Positions 5,668 through 11,717 of a DNA stretch of 11,717 bases are shown here, in pieces (position 1 is the first letter of the stretch; each line of letters opens with the position of its first letter). The stretch is from Clostridiales bacterium. GTDB taxonomy: Bacteria > Bacillota > Clostridia > Oscillospirales > Acutalibacteraceae. The stretch covers positions 1 to 11,717 of the forward strand of contig DYBQ01000075.1 in NCBI GenBank assembly GCA_019418545.1. Reading direction: 5' to 3'. A program made the translations under genes and the position numbers. The notes beneath the pieces are model-generated. The model had not been told where the DNA came from, ran no database searches, and saw only the letters and a list, made by a program, of their open reading frames with translations.

Positions 5668-6807
5668 ATGTCTTCCAAAATGAAAGCGTCAATTCGCAAA
5701 AATCTTTTCGGCATTATCACCATTGCAATTTCTGCAGTTGTCCTCATTGCTTTCCTGTTTTTCTCAGACAGTATCCAGTCCATTCAAAACCTGCCCCATG
5801 GGCTGCGTTGGAACTGGTTATTGCTGGGAATTGGGTTTGCTGCTATGACCTGGCTGTTGGAAGGATTGGCCCTTAACTTAATTTGTAAAGTGGTATATCC
5901 TCAATGGAGATTTCATTACTCTTTCTGTATTGGAATGTTAGGTGTCCTGTACAGTGCCCTCACGCCCTGTTCTACTGGCGGTCAACCAATGCAAATTTAT
6001 TCTATGCGCCGGCTTGGAATGGATACTGGTGCTGCCGGTTCCATCATCGCCATTAAAACACTGATATATCAAGTCGTTATGGTATTATACGCCTTGGTAA
6101 TGGTAATCTTACGGCTTTCCTTTTTCCAAAAAAATGTGAGCGACTTTTCTTTTCTCACTGTTATCGGGCTTGTCTGTAACAGCACTTTTATCGCTTTGGT
6201 GTTGCTTTTCTGTCTAAGCGAAAAGCTTACAGACAAAATCATTTCTGGTGGCGTTTATTTTTTGCATCGGATTCATTTGTGCCGTAAACCAGAAGAACGA
6301 TATCAAAAAATTCGCAGCCAGCTCTCAGTTTTTCATGGCAGTACACGTTTGATTGGAAAATCTCTTCGCATGTATGTAGCCGTTAGTTTGATAACCGTTG
6401 CACAGATTGGCCTGGGCTGTATGATTCCATATTGTATTTACCGGGGGTTTGGATTTCACAAAACAGATGTCCTCACCATTATGGCAGCGCAAGCCTATGT
6501 GTCTATGGTAAGTGCCTTTGTCCCTCTCCCTGGTGCTTCCGGCGGAGCAGAAGGCAGTTTTATGATTTTCTTCAAAATGTTCTTTACAGGTGGTACTGTA
6601 ATTCCTGCAATGGTCATTTGGAGAGTGCTTACGTATTATATCAATTTGCCGGTAGGATGTATTTGCTCCTATGTGGCAAACCGTTTGCCCGTTATGAATT
6701 TACCTTCAAAAAAAGGAGCCACAGCAGAAGAGATTGCCAATGGTTATTTTCCTGCTGACGAAGGGATTCCATCTGAAAGTGATACGGCTGTAGACGAGGC
6801 TTTATAA
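5668..6807 (+). CDS. LPG-synthase-TM / UPF0104 family integral membrane protein
   Basis: The 379 residues hold about eight or nine membrane segments, near 13-32, 49-70, 86-100, 125-150, 160-183, 235-258, 266-288, 296-318 and 321-337. Two family signatures are present: LTPCSTGGQPMQIYSMRRLG (98-117) and VPLPGASGGAEGSF (285-298). This is the flippase-like half of MprF (PF03706). The soluble aminoacyl-transfer half of full MprF is absent, so lysyl-PG synthesis is not expected here. Stand-alone members are thought to move or modify lipid intermediates in the cytoplasmic membrane. The C-terminal tail (about 346-379) is acidic and outside the family core. Start choice: the ATG at 5668 has AAGGAG 15 nt upstream, an unusually wide gap, with a weaker GAAAG 7 nt away. 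TTG at 5641 or ATG at 5680 are alternatives, so the first dozen residues are uncertain. It has its own promoter and a shared terminator downstream. Confidence 0.88.
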   Translation: MSSKMKASIRKNLFGIITIAISAVVLIAFLFFSDSIQSIQNLPHGLRWNWLLLGIGFAAMTWLLEGLALNLICKVVYPQWRFHYSFCIGMLGVLYSALTPCSTGGQPMQIYSMRRLGMDTGAAGSIIAIKTLIYQVVMVLYALVMVILRLSFFQKNVSDFSFLTVIGLVCNSTFIALVLLFCLSEKLTDKIISGGVYFLHRIHLCRKPEERYQKIRSQLSVFHGSTRLIGKSLRMYVAVSLITVAQIGLGCMIPYCIYRGFGFHKTDVLTIMAAQAYVSMVSAFVPLPGASGGAEGSFMIFFKMFFTGGTVIPAMVIWRVLTYYINLPVGCICSYVANRLPVMNLPSKKGATAEEIANGYFPADEGIPSESDTAVDEAL

Positions 6808-6816
6808 AATCAGAAA

Positions 6817-6851
6817 AAAAGCTCTGTGGATGTGATATCCACAGAGCTTTT
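6817..6851. terminator. Bidirectional rho-independent terminator between convergent genes
   Basis: Perfect 15-bp stem: AAAAGCTCTGTGGAT (6817-6831) with ATCCACAGAGCTTTT (6837-6851) around a GTGAT loop. An A-run on the left and T-run on the right let it serve both strands. It begins 9 nt after the plus-strand LPG-synthase-TM gene and lies 19 nt beyond the end of the minus-strand dehydratase. Confidence 0.93.
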
Positions 6852-6870
6852 GGTTTTGCTATGTTAGAAC

Positions 6871-8787
6871 TTAGGACTGCTCCTTATCTTGTGCTAACGC
6901 GTCATTTTTTTCAGCATGTCCCGAATAGGTCGGCACCAGACGATGAATGACTTCCATCATCTTAACATTATCAACTCCCGCGTATGAGCGCAGTTCTTCC
7001 AATTCCCGCAGAAAGGTTTCTTCATTGAATGGAATCGGATTTCCAATATAAATGAGCTCGTGCTTGGTTTTCTCACAAGCCCCTTCGCAATCCAGCAGCA
7101 GTTCTTCATACAGCTTTTCACCTGGACGAAGACCAATATATTTGATTTGGATATCCACATCCGGCTCATAACCAGAGAGTCGAATCATGTTTCTGGCAAG
7201 GTCAAGAATTTTTACCGGCTCACCCATATCCAAAACAAAAATCTCTCCGCCTTTTGCCATGCCACCAGCCTGAATCACAAGCCGGGCTGCCTCAGGGATG
7301 GTCATAAAATAGCGGATAATATCAGGGTGGGTAATCGTTACCGGTCCCCCAGACGCAATCTGCTTTTTAAACAGAGGGATTACACTGCCGTTGCTGCCCA
7401 GTACATTTCCAAAACGGACTGCTACATATTCTGTATGCGTACTGCGGCGGCTGTAATACTGGATAATCAATTCGCAAATGCGTTTGGTAGCTCCCATTAC
7501 ATTAGTAGGATTCACCGCCTTATCAGTGGAAATCAGCACCATCCGGCGTGTACCAAATTTATCGGCTGCCTGTGCAACATTCAGTGTACCAAACACATTG
7601 TTCTTCACCGCTTCCCCTGGGCTCAGCTCCATCAGCGGTACATGCTTATGAGCAGCTGCATGAAACACGACATCCGGCCTGCATACCTCAAAAACATGCT
7701 CAACACGGAGTTTATCCCGCACAGAACCAATCAATACTTCAAGGTTCAGGTTCTTATGGCGCATCAGCAGCTCGTTCTGCACATCATAGGCATTATTTTC
7801 ATAAATATCAAAGATAATCAGTTTTTTGGGATGGAACAGCGCAATCTGCCGGCACAATTCCGAGCCAATGGAACCGCCTCCGCCAGTAACCAAAACGGTT
7901 TTTCCAGCCAAATAGCCGCTGATTTCTTCCACGTTTAAATGGACTTCATCACGGCCCAGCAAATCCAAAATATCAATATCACGAATCGGATAGGAAGCAT
8001 TTTCTCCCTGCTCCATCATTTCATAAACAGCAGGGACGGTCTTTAGCTGACAACCGGTTTTCGCGCAAATGCTTAAAATATCCTGTTTTTCACTGTTTTT
8101 GACAGAAGGGATGGCAAATAAAATCTGGTCAATATCATATCGTATCACCATACGGGGAATGGATTCACGTCCGCCAACTACTTTTACCCCATGAATCCGG
8201 CTTCCCTTTTTACTTCTGTCATCATCAATGGCACAAACGGGAATGGCACGGCTTTCTGGGGCATTCTGCATTTCCCGTATGACAACCGAACCCATTTCTC
8301 CTGCCCCAATTACCATTACGCGGTTTTTTTCAGCATCTGATACATCCTGCTTGCCTTTTCTTTTGGCATTGTGTGCCATGCGAAACATCAAGCGGCTTGC
8401 ACAAATAAGGGCCATAGACAAAAGCCACGCTGCAAGATAGACGCTGTTTGGGAAACGGTTCTCTCCTAATAGAGAATAACCCATCATCGTAACAACAACA
8501 CATGCCGTTGTTACGCCCAGCACTAGCCGAAGAAGCTCGTCCACACTGGCAAATTGCCAAATTACACGGTAAAATCGAAATATTGCAAAGATAATTACAC
8601 ACACCATCAGCGACCAGGGGATGATAGTGTGAAATGCCTCCATATATGCCAGCCGTGTATAAACAGTTTCACCTTTGTCCGAAATTCGGATTACCATCGT
8701 GATATAGTAACTGACATAGACACAAAAAATATCCAGAAGGATCTGCGGCAGAACATAAAAAAGTGAGGGCCTTTTTTTATTTTTCAT
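6871..8787 (-). CDS. Membrane-anchored nucleotide-sugar 4,6-dehydratase (CapD/WbpM/PglF type)
   Basis: The 638-residue protein has the three-part layout of large CapD/WbpM/PglF enzymes. Four N-terminal membrane helices cover about 9-140. A first Rossmann domain follows with RVMVIGAGEMGSVVIREM (156-173) and the DDDRSKKG segment. The catalytic SDR domain starts with VTGGGGSIGSELCRQI. The active-site block is LISTDKAVNPTNVMGATKR (about 418-436): Met takes the place of the usual SDR tyrosine, giving the Ser-Met-Lys arrangement known for WbpM-type enzymes. GLRPGEKLYEELLLD near the C-terminus is also diagnostic. Family members convert UDP-GlcNAc to the 4-keto-6-deoxy sugar, the first step toward bacillosamine, QuiNAc or FucNAc in surface glycans, on the inner face of the membrane. 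No glycosyltransferase or aminotransferase partner is in the window. It lies between a terminator upstream and a bidirectional terminator downstream, so it is probably monocistronic. I found no clear promoter in 8794-8884. Confidence 0.93.
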   Translation of the reverse strand: MKNKKRPSLFYVLPQILLDIFCVYVSYYITMVIRISDKGETVYTRLAYMEAFHTIIPWSLMVCVIIFAIFRFYRVIWQFASVDELLRLVLGVTTACVVVTMMGYSLLGENRFPNSVYLAAWLLSMALICASRLMFRMAHNAKRKGKQDVSDAEKNRVMVIGAGEMGSVVIREMQNAPESRAIPVCAIDDDRSKKGSRIHGVKVVGGRESIPRMVIRYDIDQILFAIPSVKNSEKQDILSICAKTGCQLKTVPAVYEMMEQGENASYPIRDIDILDLLGRDEVHLNVEEISGYLAGKTVLVTGGGGSIGSELCRQIALFHPKKLIIFDIYENNAYDVQNELLMRHKNLNLEVLIGSVRDKLRVEHVFEVCRPDVVFHAAAHKHVPLMELSPGEAVKNNVFGTLNVAQAADKFGTRRMVLISTDKAVNPTNVMGATKRICELIIQYYSRRSTHTEYVAVRFGNVLGSNGSVIPLFKKQIASGGPVTITHPDIIRYFMTIPEAARLVIQAGGMAKGGEIFVLDMGEPVKILDLARNMIRLSGYEPDVDIQIKYIGLRPGEKLYEELLLDCEGACEKTKHELIYIGNPIPFNEETFLRELEELRSYAGVDNVKMMEVIHRLVPTYSGHAEKNDALAQDKEQS

Positions 8788-8799
8788 ATTCATACTCCT
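8785..8799 (-). promoter_or_regulatory. Ribosome binding site that selects the second ATG of the dehydratase
   Basis: On the minus strand AGGAG (8795-8799) lies only 1 nt from the first ATG (8791-8793) but 7 nt from a second in-frame ATG (8785-8787). The second is therefore the likely start, shortening the protein by two residues. Confidence 0.7.
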
Positions 8800-8884
8800 G
8801 CCTTATCATTCAACCGCGATTCTCCCCTTTTCTATCCAGCATGGCTGCCGATGACAGAGAGAATCCATACTCTCATGACGTTGC

Positions 8885-8924
8885 AAAAAGGCCCTGCTCA
8901 TTCATTTTGCTGAACAAGCAGGGC
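8885..8924 (-). terminator. Rho-independent terminator after the CD1247-like gene
   Basis: Read on the minus strand, GCCCTGCT (8917-8924) pairs with AGCAGGGC (8891-8898), and pairing continues inward for six more positions (two wobbles) to a GCAAAA loop. CTTTTTG follows as the T-run. It starts 21 nt after the stop codon and isolates the dehydratase gene from the EF-P unit. Confidence 0.88.
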
Positions 8925-8945
8925 TCTCCACCTCAATCGGGAGGA

Positions 8946-9422
8946 TTACTCACAGCCGCAGCCACAGCCGCACTCTGATTCCTCTTGCTGAATTCCATCC
9001 AAGTCAAATTCCAAGGTTTCGCCGCAATTCGGGCAATCAATTTTTCCTTCAGCAATAACATCCTCAGAGAGGCAAATCGTTTCCTGACAGCTGGGGCAGG
9101 TGACCTCATAGTACACATCGTCCATAAAGTCTTCTTCGTCGTCATCATCTTCACAGCCACAGCCGCACTCTTCGCAGTCATCGTCACCGCAGTCACAGCC
9201 GCCGCCATAATATTCTTCTTCCAAATCGCCCAAATCAGCATCCACTTCATCCAGCTGGTCGGCCATATCCTGATAACCTTCTTCCAGCTCGGAAACGGTA
9301 GCAGCCATATCATCCAACAGCTCCAGCATAGCATTCAGGACCTTGACTTCCTTTTTGCTCTCGTCCAGCTCCAGTCCTTCTGCCAGCCCACGGATATAAG
9401 CGACTTTTTCTGTCATGTTCAT
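8946..9422 (-). CDS. CD1247-like acidic, cysteine-rich zinc-ribbon protein
   Basis: The 158 residues fall into three parts. Residues 1-70 are a helical N-terminal domain (MTEKVAYIRGLAEGLELDES..., then acidic coiled-coil-like helices), the hallmark of proteins annotated 'CD1247 N-terminal domain-containing'. Residues 73-98 are GGGCDCGDDDCEECGCGCED followed by an Asp/Glu run. Residues 105-141 form a zinc-ribbon-like knuckle pair: CPSC (109-112) and CPNCG (130-134). The protein ends in CGCGCGCE. There are 15 cysteines in all, so metal binding is likely; the function is not known to me. It is soluble and has no signal peptide. AGGAGG sits 9 nt before the ATG. A second ATG two codons later is less well placed. 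It lies 48 nt downstream of efp with no promoter or terminator between, so it is probably cotranscribed with efp, a pairing I recall from other Clostridia. Confidence 0.85.
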   Translation of the reverse strand: MNMTEKVAYIRGLAEGLELDESKKEVKVLNAMLELLDDMAATVSELEEGYQDMADQLDEVDADLGDLEEEYYGGGCDCGDDDCEECGCGCEDDDDEEDFMDDVYYEVTCPSCQETICLSEDVIAEGKIDCPNCGETLEFDLDGIQQEESECGCGCGCE

Positions 9423-9470
9423 TCTGAATTACCTCCTTTAAAGGCGTCTCGGTGAAAGAAAGCGTTTTTA

Positions 9471-10028
9471 TCAGGCACGCTCCATGTATTCGCCGGTACG
9501 GGTATCAATACGAATCATTTCGCCTTCGTTAATAAACAAGGGCACTTTAATTTCAGCACCAGTTTCCAAAGTTGCAGGCTTTGTAGCGTTGGTAGCGGTA
9601 TCACCCTTAAAGCCGGGGTCGGTTTTTACAACCTGCAGCTCCACAAAGTTCGGGGGCTCCACGCCAAACACATTGCCCTTATAGGACAGCACCTTGCAAA
9701 TCATCTCTTCTTTGACGAACTTAAAGTTATCGCCCAAAATAGACTCATTAATCGGAATCTGGTCAAAGGTTTCCATATCCATAAAATAATACAGGGAACC
9801 ATCAGAATAGACATACTGCATGTCTTTTCTCTCAATATAAGCGGTGGGATACTTATCGTTAGGGTTAAAAGTTTTTTCAGTCACAGCGCCGGAAATTACA
9901 TTGCGAATCTTGGTACGGACAAAAGCTGCACCTTTACCGGGCTTTACGTGCTGGAATTCAATAATAGAATAGACATTGCCGTCCATTTCAAAGGTGACAC
10001 CATTTCTGAAATCGCCTGCTGTTATCAT
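9471..10028 (-). CDS. efp: Translation elongation factor P
   Basis: The full-length 185-residue protein has the three EF-P domains. The N-terminal KOW-like domain starts MITAGDFRNGVTFEMDGNVY and carries the tip loop HVKPGKGAAF, with K32 as the residue modified in bacteria (5-aminopentanolylated in Bacillus subtilis, beta-lysylated in E. coli). The OB domains follow, including the segment GVEPPNFVELQV and the signature near KGDTATNATKPATLETGAEIKVPLFI, ending in GEMIRIDTRTGEYMERA. EF-P binds ribosomes stalled at proline runs and promotes peptide bond formation. The prolines flanking the tip of longer-tip EF-P types are not expanded, and no EpmA/EpmB is in the window, which fits the Bacillus-type modification. 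Start: GGAGG lies 7 nt before the ATG. It has its own promoter at 10062-10090 and leads into the CD1247-like gene. Confidence 0.98.
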   Translation of the reverse strand: MITAGDFRNGVTFEMDGNVYSIIEFQHVKPGKGAAFVRTKIRNVISGAVTEKTFNPNDKYPTAYIERKDMQYVYSDGSLYYFMDMETFDQIPINESILGDNFKFVKEEMICKVLSYKGNVFGVEPPNFVELQVVKTDPGFKGDTATNATKPATLETGAEIKVPLFINEGEMIRIDTRTGEYMERA

Positions 10029-10061
10029 AACCAGTCCTCCAAATCTAATTTACTGTCTTTT

Positions 10062-10090
10062 AGTTTATAATATTTTCACTGCTTTTTCAA
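10062..10090 (-). promoter_or_regulatory. Probable promoter for efp
   Basis: On the minus strand TTGAAA (10085-10090) is followed at 17 bp by TAAACT (10062-10067). TATAAA at 10064-10069 is a better hexamer but has only 15-bp spacing. The surrounding DNA is AT-rich. The leader would be about 30 nt. Confidence 0.5.
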
Positions 10091-10101
10091 GCATATTCTT
10101 A

Positions 10102-10133
10102 CCGAAAACACAAGAAACGTTACACATTTTCGG
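10102..10133. repeat. AT-rich inverted repeat between aroQ and efp
   Basis: CCGAAAA (10102-10108) and TTTTCGG (10127-10133) form a 7-bp stem with an 18-nt loop. A further palindrome, TTCTTAAGAA (10137-10146), lies beside it. No T-run follows on the minus strand, so a terminator for aroQ is doubtful; it could be an operator upstream of the efp promoter or have no role. Confidence 0.35.
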
Positions 10134-10152
10134 ATTTCTTAAGAAAACAAAA

Positions 10153-10593
10153 TTATTTCATCAGGTTTTTCAAAGCAGCCAGAGCCAAAAAATAACTTTG
10201 TTTGCCAAATCCGCTGATTTGCCCGGCACAAACCGGGGCAATCACAGAAACATGCCTGAATTCTTCTCTGGCATGGATATTGCTCATGTGGGTTTCTACA
10301 AAGGGGATTTTTACGGAAGCAATTGCATCTCGCAAGGCATAGCTATAATGAGTCAAGGCACCGGCATTGAGCACTACGCCGTCATATTTTTCACGGGATT
10401 CATGGATTTTATCGATTAGCGCGCCTTCCCAATTTGACTGGAAAATATCACATGTATATCCCAGCGCTTCGGCCTCTTCCCGAATCTGCCGCTCAATGCT
10501 TTCCTCTGTTTCATCGCCGTATACGCCTTTTTCGCGAATTCCTACCATATTGAGATTAGGCCCCAGCAGGACCAGAACATTTTTCTTACTCAT
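10153..10593 (-). CDS. aroQ: Type II 3-dehydroquinate dehydratase
   Basis: The 146-residue protein has every type II dehydroquinase signature. LLGPNLNMVGIREKGVYG is the flexible lid, with catalytic Y25 (usual form is REPxxYG; here K replaces P). SNWEGALIDKIH (53-64) follows, then NAGALTHYSYALRDAI (76-91) with N76 and H82. ETHMSNIHAREEFRHVS (100-116) carries catalytic H102 and R109. It converts 3-dehydroquinate to 3-dehydroshikimate (EC 4.2.1.10) in the shikimate pathway, as a dodecamer in the cytosol. Length is normal. The ATG overlaps the stop of yqeG by 8 nt (ATGAGTAA), which points to translational coupling; a purine-rich GGGG lies 5 nt upstream and AAAGGA further out. No other shikimate gene is in the window. 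Confidence 0.97.
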   Translation of the reverse strand: MSKKNVLVLLGPNLNMVGIREKGVYGDETEESIERQIREEAEALGYTCDIFQSNWEGALIDKIHESREKYDGVVLNAGALTHYSYALRDAIASVKIPFVETHMSNIHAREEFRHVSVIAPVCAGQISGFGKQSYFLALAALKNLMK

Positions 10594-11092
10594 TTTTCCC
10601 CATCCTTTCTCCCATATGTTTTCTTATGGGATATTCCCATTTTCTTCGAATTTGGAAAGAACGACCCTTTTCCTCTCGAATTGGGTCCAGAAGGATGGAT
10701 TTCATTCCGCAAAGATTTGCTCCGATAATATCGGTAAACACCTGGTCTCCTACAATCACACATTCTTTATGAGAAACCTTCATCCGGCGAGCTGCTCTCA
10801 GATATCCGATGGGCAGCGGCTTCATGGCAAAGGTTTCAAAATCCAGTCCATATTGCGCAGCAAAAGGGGCAACACGTTCCCGGGTATTATTAGAAAGTAT
10901 CATCATGGAGAAACCTGATTTTTGTAAAGCAGACACCCATTCCACAGTACCGGGATAAGGCGTTTGCTCGTCAGGCTCCGACAGGGTATTGTCCACATCC
11001 AATAGCAATGCCTTTACGCCCATCAACGTGAGCATTTGAGGCGTAATATCGGTAATACGATGCAAAATCTTTGTTGGGTAACAAAAAGACAT
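10586..11092 (-). CDS. yqeG: YqeG family HAD-IIIA phosphatase
   Basis: The 168-residue protein has a single capless HAD domain. Motif I is LLDVDNTL (nucleophile D32, acid D34). Motif II is MILSNNT (S67). K91 in FAMKPLP is motif III. Motif IV is VGDQVFTDIIGA (114-125). These features and the N-terminal PTKILHRITDITPQML segment are typical of YqeG. YqeG is a soluble phosphatase conserved in Firmicutes; its relative GEP4/PTPMT-like proteins dephosphorylate phosphatidylglycerol phosphate, so a PGP phosphatase role is possible but unproven here. AGGAGG sits 5 nt before the ATG. Its only -10-like hexamer (TACAAT, 11110-11115) would start transcription inside the Shine-Dalgarno, so I think it depends on read-through from rpsU. 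It overlaps aroQ by 8 nt. The C-terminus is basic (FQIRRKWEYPIRKHMGERMG). Confidence 0.93.
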   Translation of the reverse strand: MSFCYPTKILHRITDITPQMLTLMGVKALLLDVDNTLSEPDEQTPYPGTVEWVSALQKSGFSMMILSNNTRERVAPFAAQYGLDFETFAMKPLPIGYLRAARRMKVSHKECVIVGDQVFTDIIGANLCGMKSILLDPIREEKGRSFQIRRKWEYPIRKHMGERMGKNE

Positions 11093-11134
11093 GGAATCCT
11101 CCTGCTTACATTGTAACCTCTTGCAGACAAAATG

Positions 11135-11163
11135 AAAAAAAGCGGACCGGCGGCCCGCTTTTT
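11135..11163 (-). terminator. Rho-independent terminator after rpsU
   Basis: On the minus strand AAAAAGCGG (11155-11163) pairs with CCGCTTTTT (11137-11145) around an interior that also pairs CC with GG across a mismatch. A seven-T run (11135-11141) follows. It lies 32 nt after the rpsU stop and 42 nt before yqeG. Confidence 0.88.
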
Positions 11164-11195
11164 CATCATGCCATTTGTACGCAAAAAATCAGCGA

Positions 11196-11372
11196 TTAGC
11201 GAAACTTGCGCTTACGAGCTGCTTCAGACTTCTTCTTGCGCTTTACAGAAGGCTTTTCATAAGCCTCTCTCTTGCGAACCTCAGCGATTACTCCAGAGCG
11301 TGCGCACTGCTTTTTAAAGCGTCTGAGAGCACTGTCAAGAGACTCGTTGTCTTTAATTCGAATTTCAGCCAT
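11196..11372 (-). CDS. rpsU: Small ribosomal subunit protein bS21
   Basis: A 58-residue reading frame, translated by hand: it starts MAEIRIKDNESLDSALRRFK, continues KQCARSGVIAEVRKREAYEK and ends PSVKRKKKSEAARKRKFR. This matches S21 over its full length: the acidic N-terminal helix, the RRFKxxC segment, 'G-hydrophobic-x-x-E-x-R-x-R-x-x-Y-E-K-P-S', and the basic C-terminal tail. S21 sits near the anti-Shine-Dalgarno end of 16S rRNA in the 30S subunit and helps initiation. The start is firm, with GGGAGGG 6 nt before the ATG. It has a consensus promoter at 11434-11462 and a terminator 32 nt after the stop, so it is mainly monocistronic, with possible read-through into yqeG and aroQ. Confidence 0.97.
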   Translation of the reverse strand: MAEIRIKDNESLDSALRRFKKQCARSGVIAEVRKREAYEKPSVKRKKKSEAARKRKFR

Positions 11373-11387
11373 TTATTTCCCTCCCAT

Positions 11388-11401
11388 CCGCCAACTGGCA
11401 G
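11388..11401 (-). promoter_or_regulatory. Small hairpin next to the rpsU Shine-Dalgarno
   Basis: On the minus-strand transcript CTGCC (11397-11401) pairs with GGCGG (11388-11392) around an AGTT loop, with one wobble. It ends 2 nt before the GGGAGGG ribosome binding site. It may influence initiation, but a 5-bp stem can occur by chance. Confidence 0.3.
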
Positions 11402-11433
11402 GGGTATCAGAATCATAAAGAATCACGAAAAAT

Positions 11434-11462
11434 ATTATACCGATTCTATGGGATTCTGTCAA
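11434..11462 (-). promoter_or_regulatory. Exact-consensus sigma-A promoter of rpsU
   Basis: On the minus strand TTGACA (11457-11462), a 17-bp spacer and TATAAT (11434-11439): both hexamers and the spacing are perfect. Transcription would start near 11427, giving a leader of about 55 nt. Confidence 0.95.
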
Positions 11463-11594
11463 GTCTTTCTGCGCAAAATCTAAAAAAACCTTGTTTTGAG
11501 AGGATTTCCCTCTTATTTTCTCATTAGATTATCGTGGTTTCTCCCTGTTTCAGCAACAAACGAGAAGATTTATAAAAAAATTTTAAAAAATCTC
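11463..11594. other. Non-coding stretch between the divergent rpsU and tRNA-Trp promoters
   Basis: No reading frame of note. A small AGAGG/CCTCT stem lies near 11500-11514, and an AT-rich run (11569-11591, mostly A and T) directly precedes the tRNA promoter -35. I recognise no RNA gene here. Confidence 0.6.
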
Positions 11595-11626
11595 TTGACA
11601 TATCTCTGCATGAGTGGTAATATAAT
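11595..11626 (+). promoter_or_regulatory. Promoter of the tRNA-Trp transcript, with a possible UP element
   Basis: TTGACA (11595-11600) is a perfect -35. At 17 bp comes TAATAT (11618-11623) preceded by TGG (extended -10); TATAAT at 11621-11626 is a perfect hexamer but with 20-bp spacing. The A/T-only stretch at about 11569-11590 fits an UP element. Transcription would start about 35 nt before the tRNA. Confidence 0.8.
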
Positions 11627-11666
11627 ACACGCGCTGTGAATGAACTTCGCAAGCGAAAGAGGACAT

Positions 11667-11717
11667 AGGGGCATAGCTCAGTTGGTAGAGCAGCGGTCTC
11701 CAAAACCGCGTGCCGAG
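11667..11717 (+). tRNA. tRNA-Trp (anticodon CCA), cut by the right window edge
   Basis: The first 51 bases fold as a tRNA: acceptor 5' strand AGGGGCA, then TA, D-arm GCTC/GAGC with loop AGTTGGTA, A26, and anticodon arm GCGGTCTCCAAAACCGC with loop CTCCAAA, so the anticodon is CCA (Trp). The variable loop (GTGCC) and the first T-stem bases follow. The 3' part lies outside. The AGGGGCATAG start matches Firmicute tRNA-Trp. Confidence 0.96.

Noticed and set aside
7060..7938. 292-codon open frame on the plus strand
   Set aside because: It lies wholly antisense to the dehydratase gene, has a composition unlike a real protein (rich in His, Asn, Arg and Cys), and has no ribosome site or recognisable domain.
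8985..9455. 156-codon open frame on the plus strand
   Set aside because: It is antisense to the CD1247-like gene. Its hydrophobic Ala/Val/Phe content is a mirror of the acidic and Cys codons on the other strand.
1..11717. CRISPR array, insertion sequence, phage, toxin-antitoxin or defence system
   Set aside because: No spaced direct repeats, transposase or integrase motifs, terminal inverted repeats or nuclease/defence domains are visible on either strand.

Overview
The window looks like an ordinary chromosomal stretch of a low-to-mid GC Gram-positive anaerobe of the class Clostridia. This is inferred from strong AGGAGG-type ribosome binding sites, the run YqeG phosphatase / type II dehydroquinase / EF-P / CD1247-like zinc-ribbon protein, a ComEA-type protein, S21, and protein families typical of gut Clostridia (CmpB-like membrane protein, non-catalytic rhomboid, UroD-like protein). 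The species cannot be named from the sequence alone.

Layout. (1) Positions 1-1257, minus strand: an extended -10 promoter drives a Cof-type HAD phosphatase that overlaps a short ComEA-like helix-hairpin-helix protein, which runs off the left edge. (2) Positions 1307-3604, plus strand: a CmpB-like membrane protein, a rhomboid-fold protein without catalytic residues (TTG start), and an AraC-family regulator, packed with 5-16 nt gaps. (3) Positions 3605-4853: a monocistronic UroD-like/methyltransferase-like enzyme whose promoter has a recognisable -10 but no -35, two inverted-repeat dyads, and a strong terminator downstream. (4) Positions 4921-6807, plus strand: a GNAT acetyltransferase, then an LPG-synthase-TM (UPF0104) membrane protein with its own promoter and a hairpin leader. 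A bidirectional terminator separates it from the next gene. (5) Positions 6871-11372, minus strand, in transcription order: rpsU (with an exact-consensus promoter and a terminator), yqeG, aroQ (8-nt overlap with yqeG), efp (own promoter), the CD1247-like protein, a terminator, and a membrane-anchored nucleotide-sugar 4,6-dehydratase. (6) Right edge, plus strand: the first 51 bases of tRNA-Trp(CCA) behind a strong stable-RNA-type promoter, divergent from rpsU.

How the parts fit. The right half is translation-linked housekeeping (S21, EF-P, tRNA-Trp) plus one shikimate-pathway enzyme and a surface-glycan enzyme. The left half is more lineage-specific: competence, three poorly characterised membrane proteins, and a probable regulator/enzyme pair (AraC and the UroD-like protein). 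I found no CRISPR array, transposase, phage gene, toxin-antitoxin or defence module. The best candidates for something undescribed are the dyads at the UroD-like promoter and the compact operon that pairs two uncharacterised membrane proteins with the AraC regulator. Two real coding regions are easy to miss: the edge-truncated comEA and the 58-residue rpsU.
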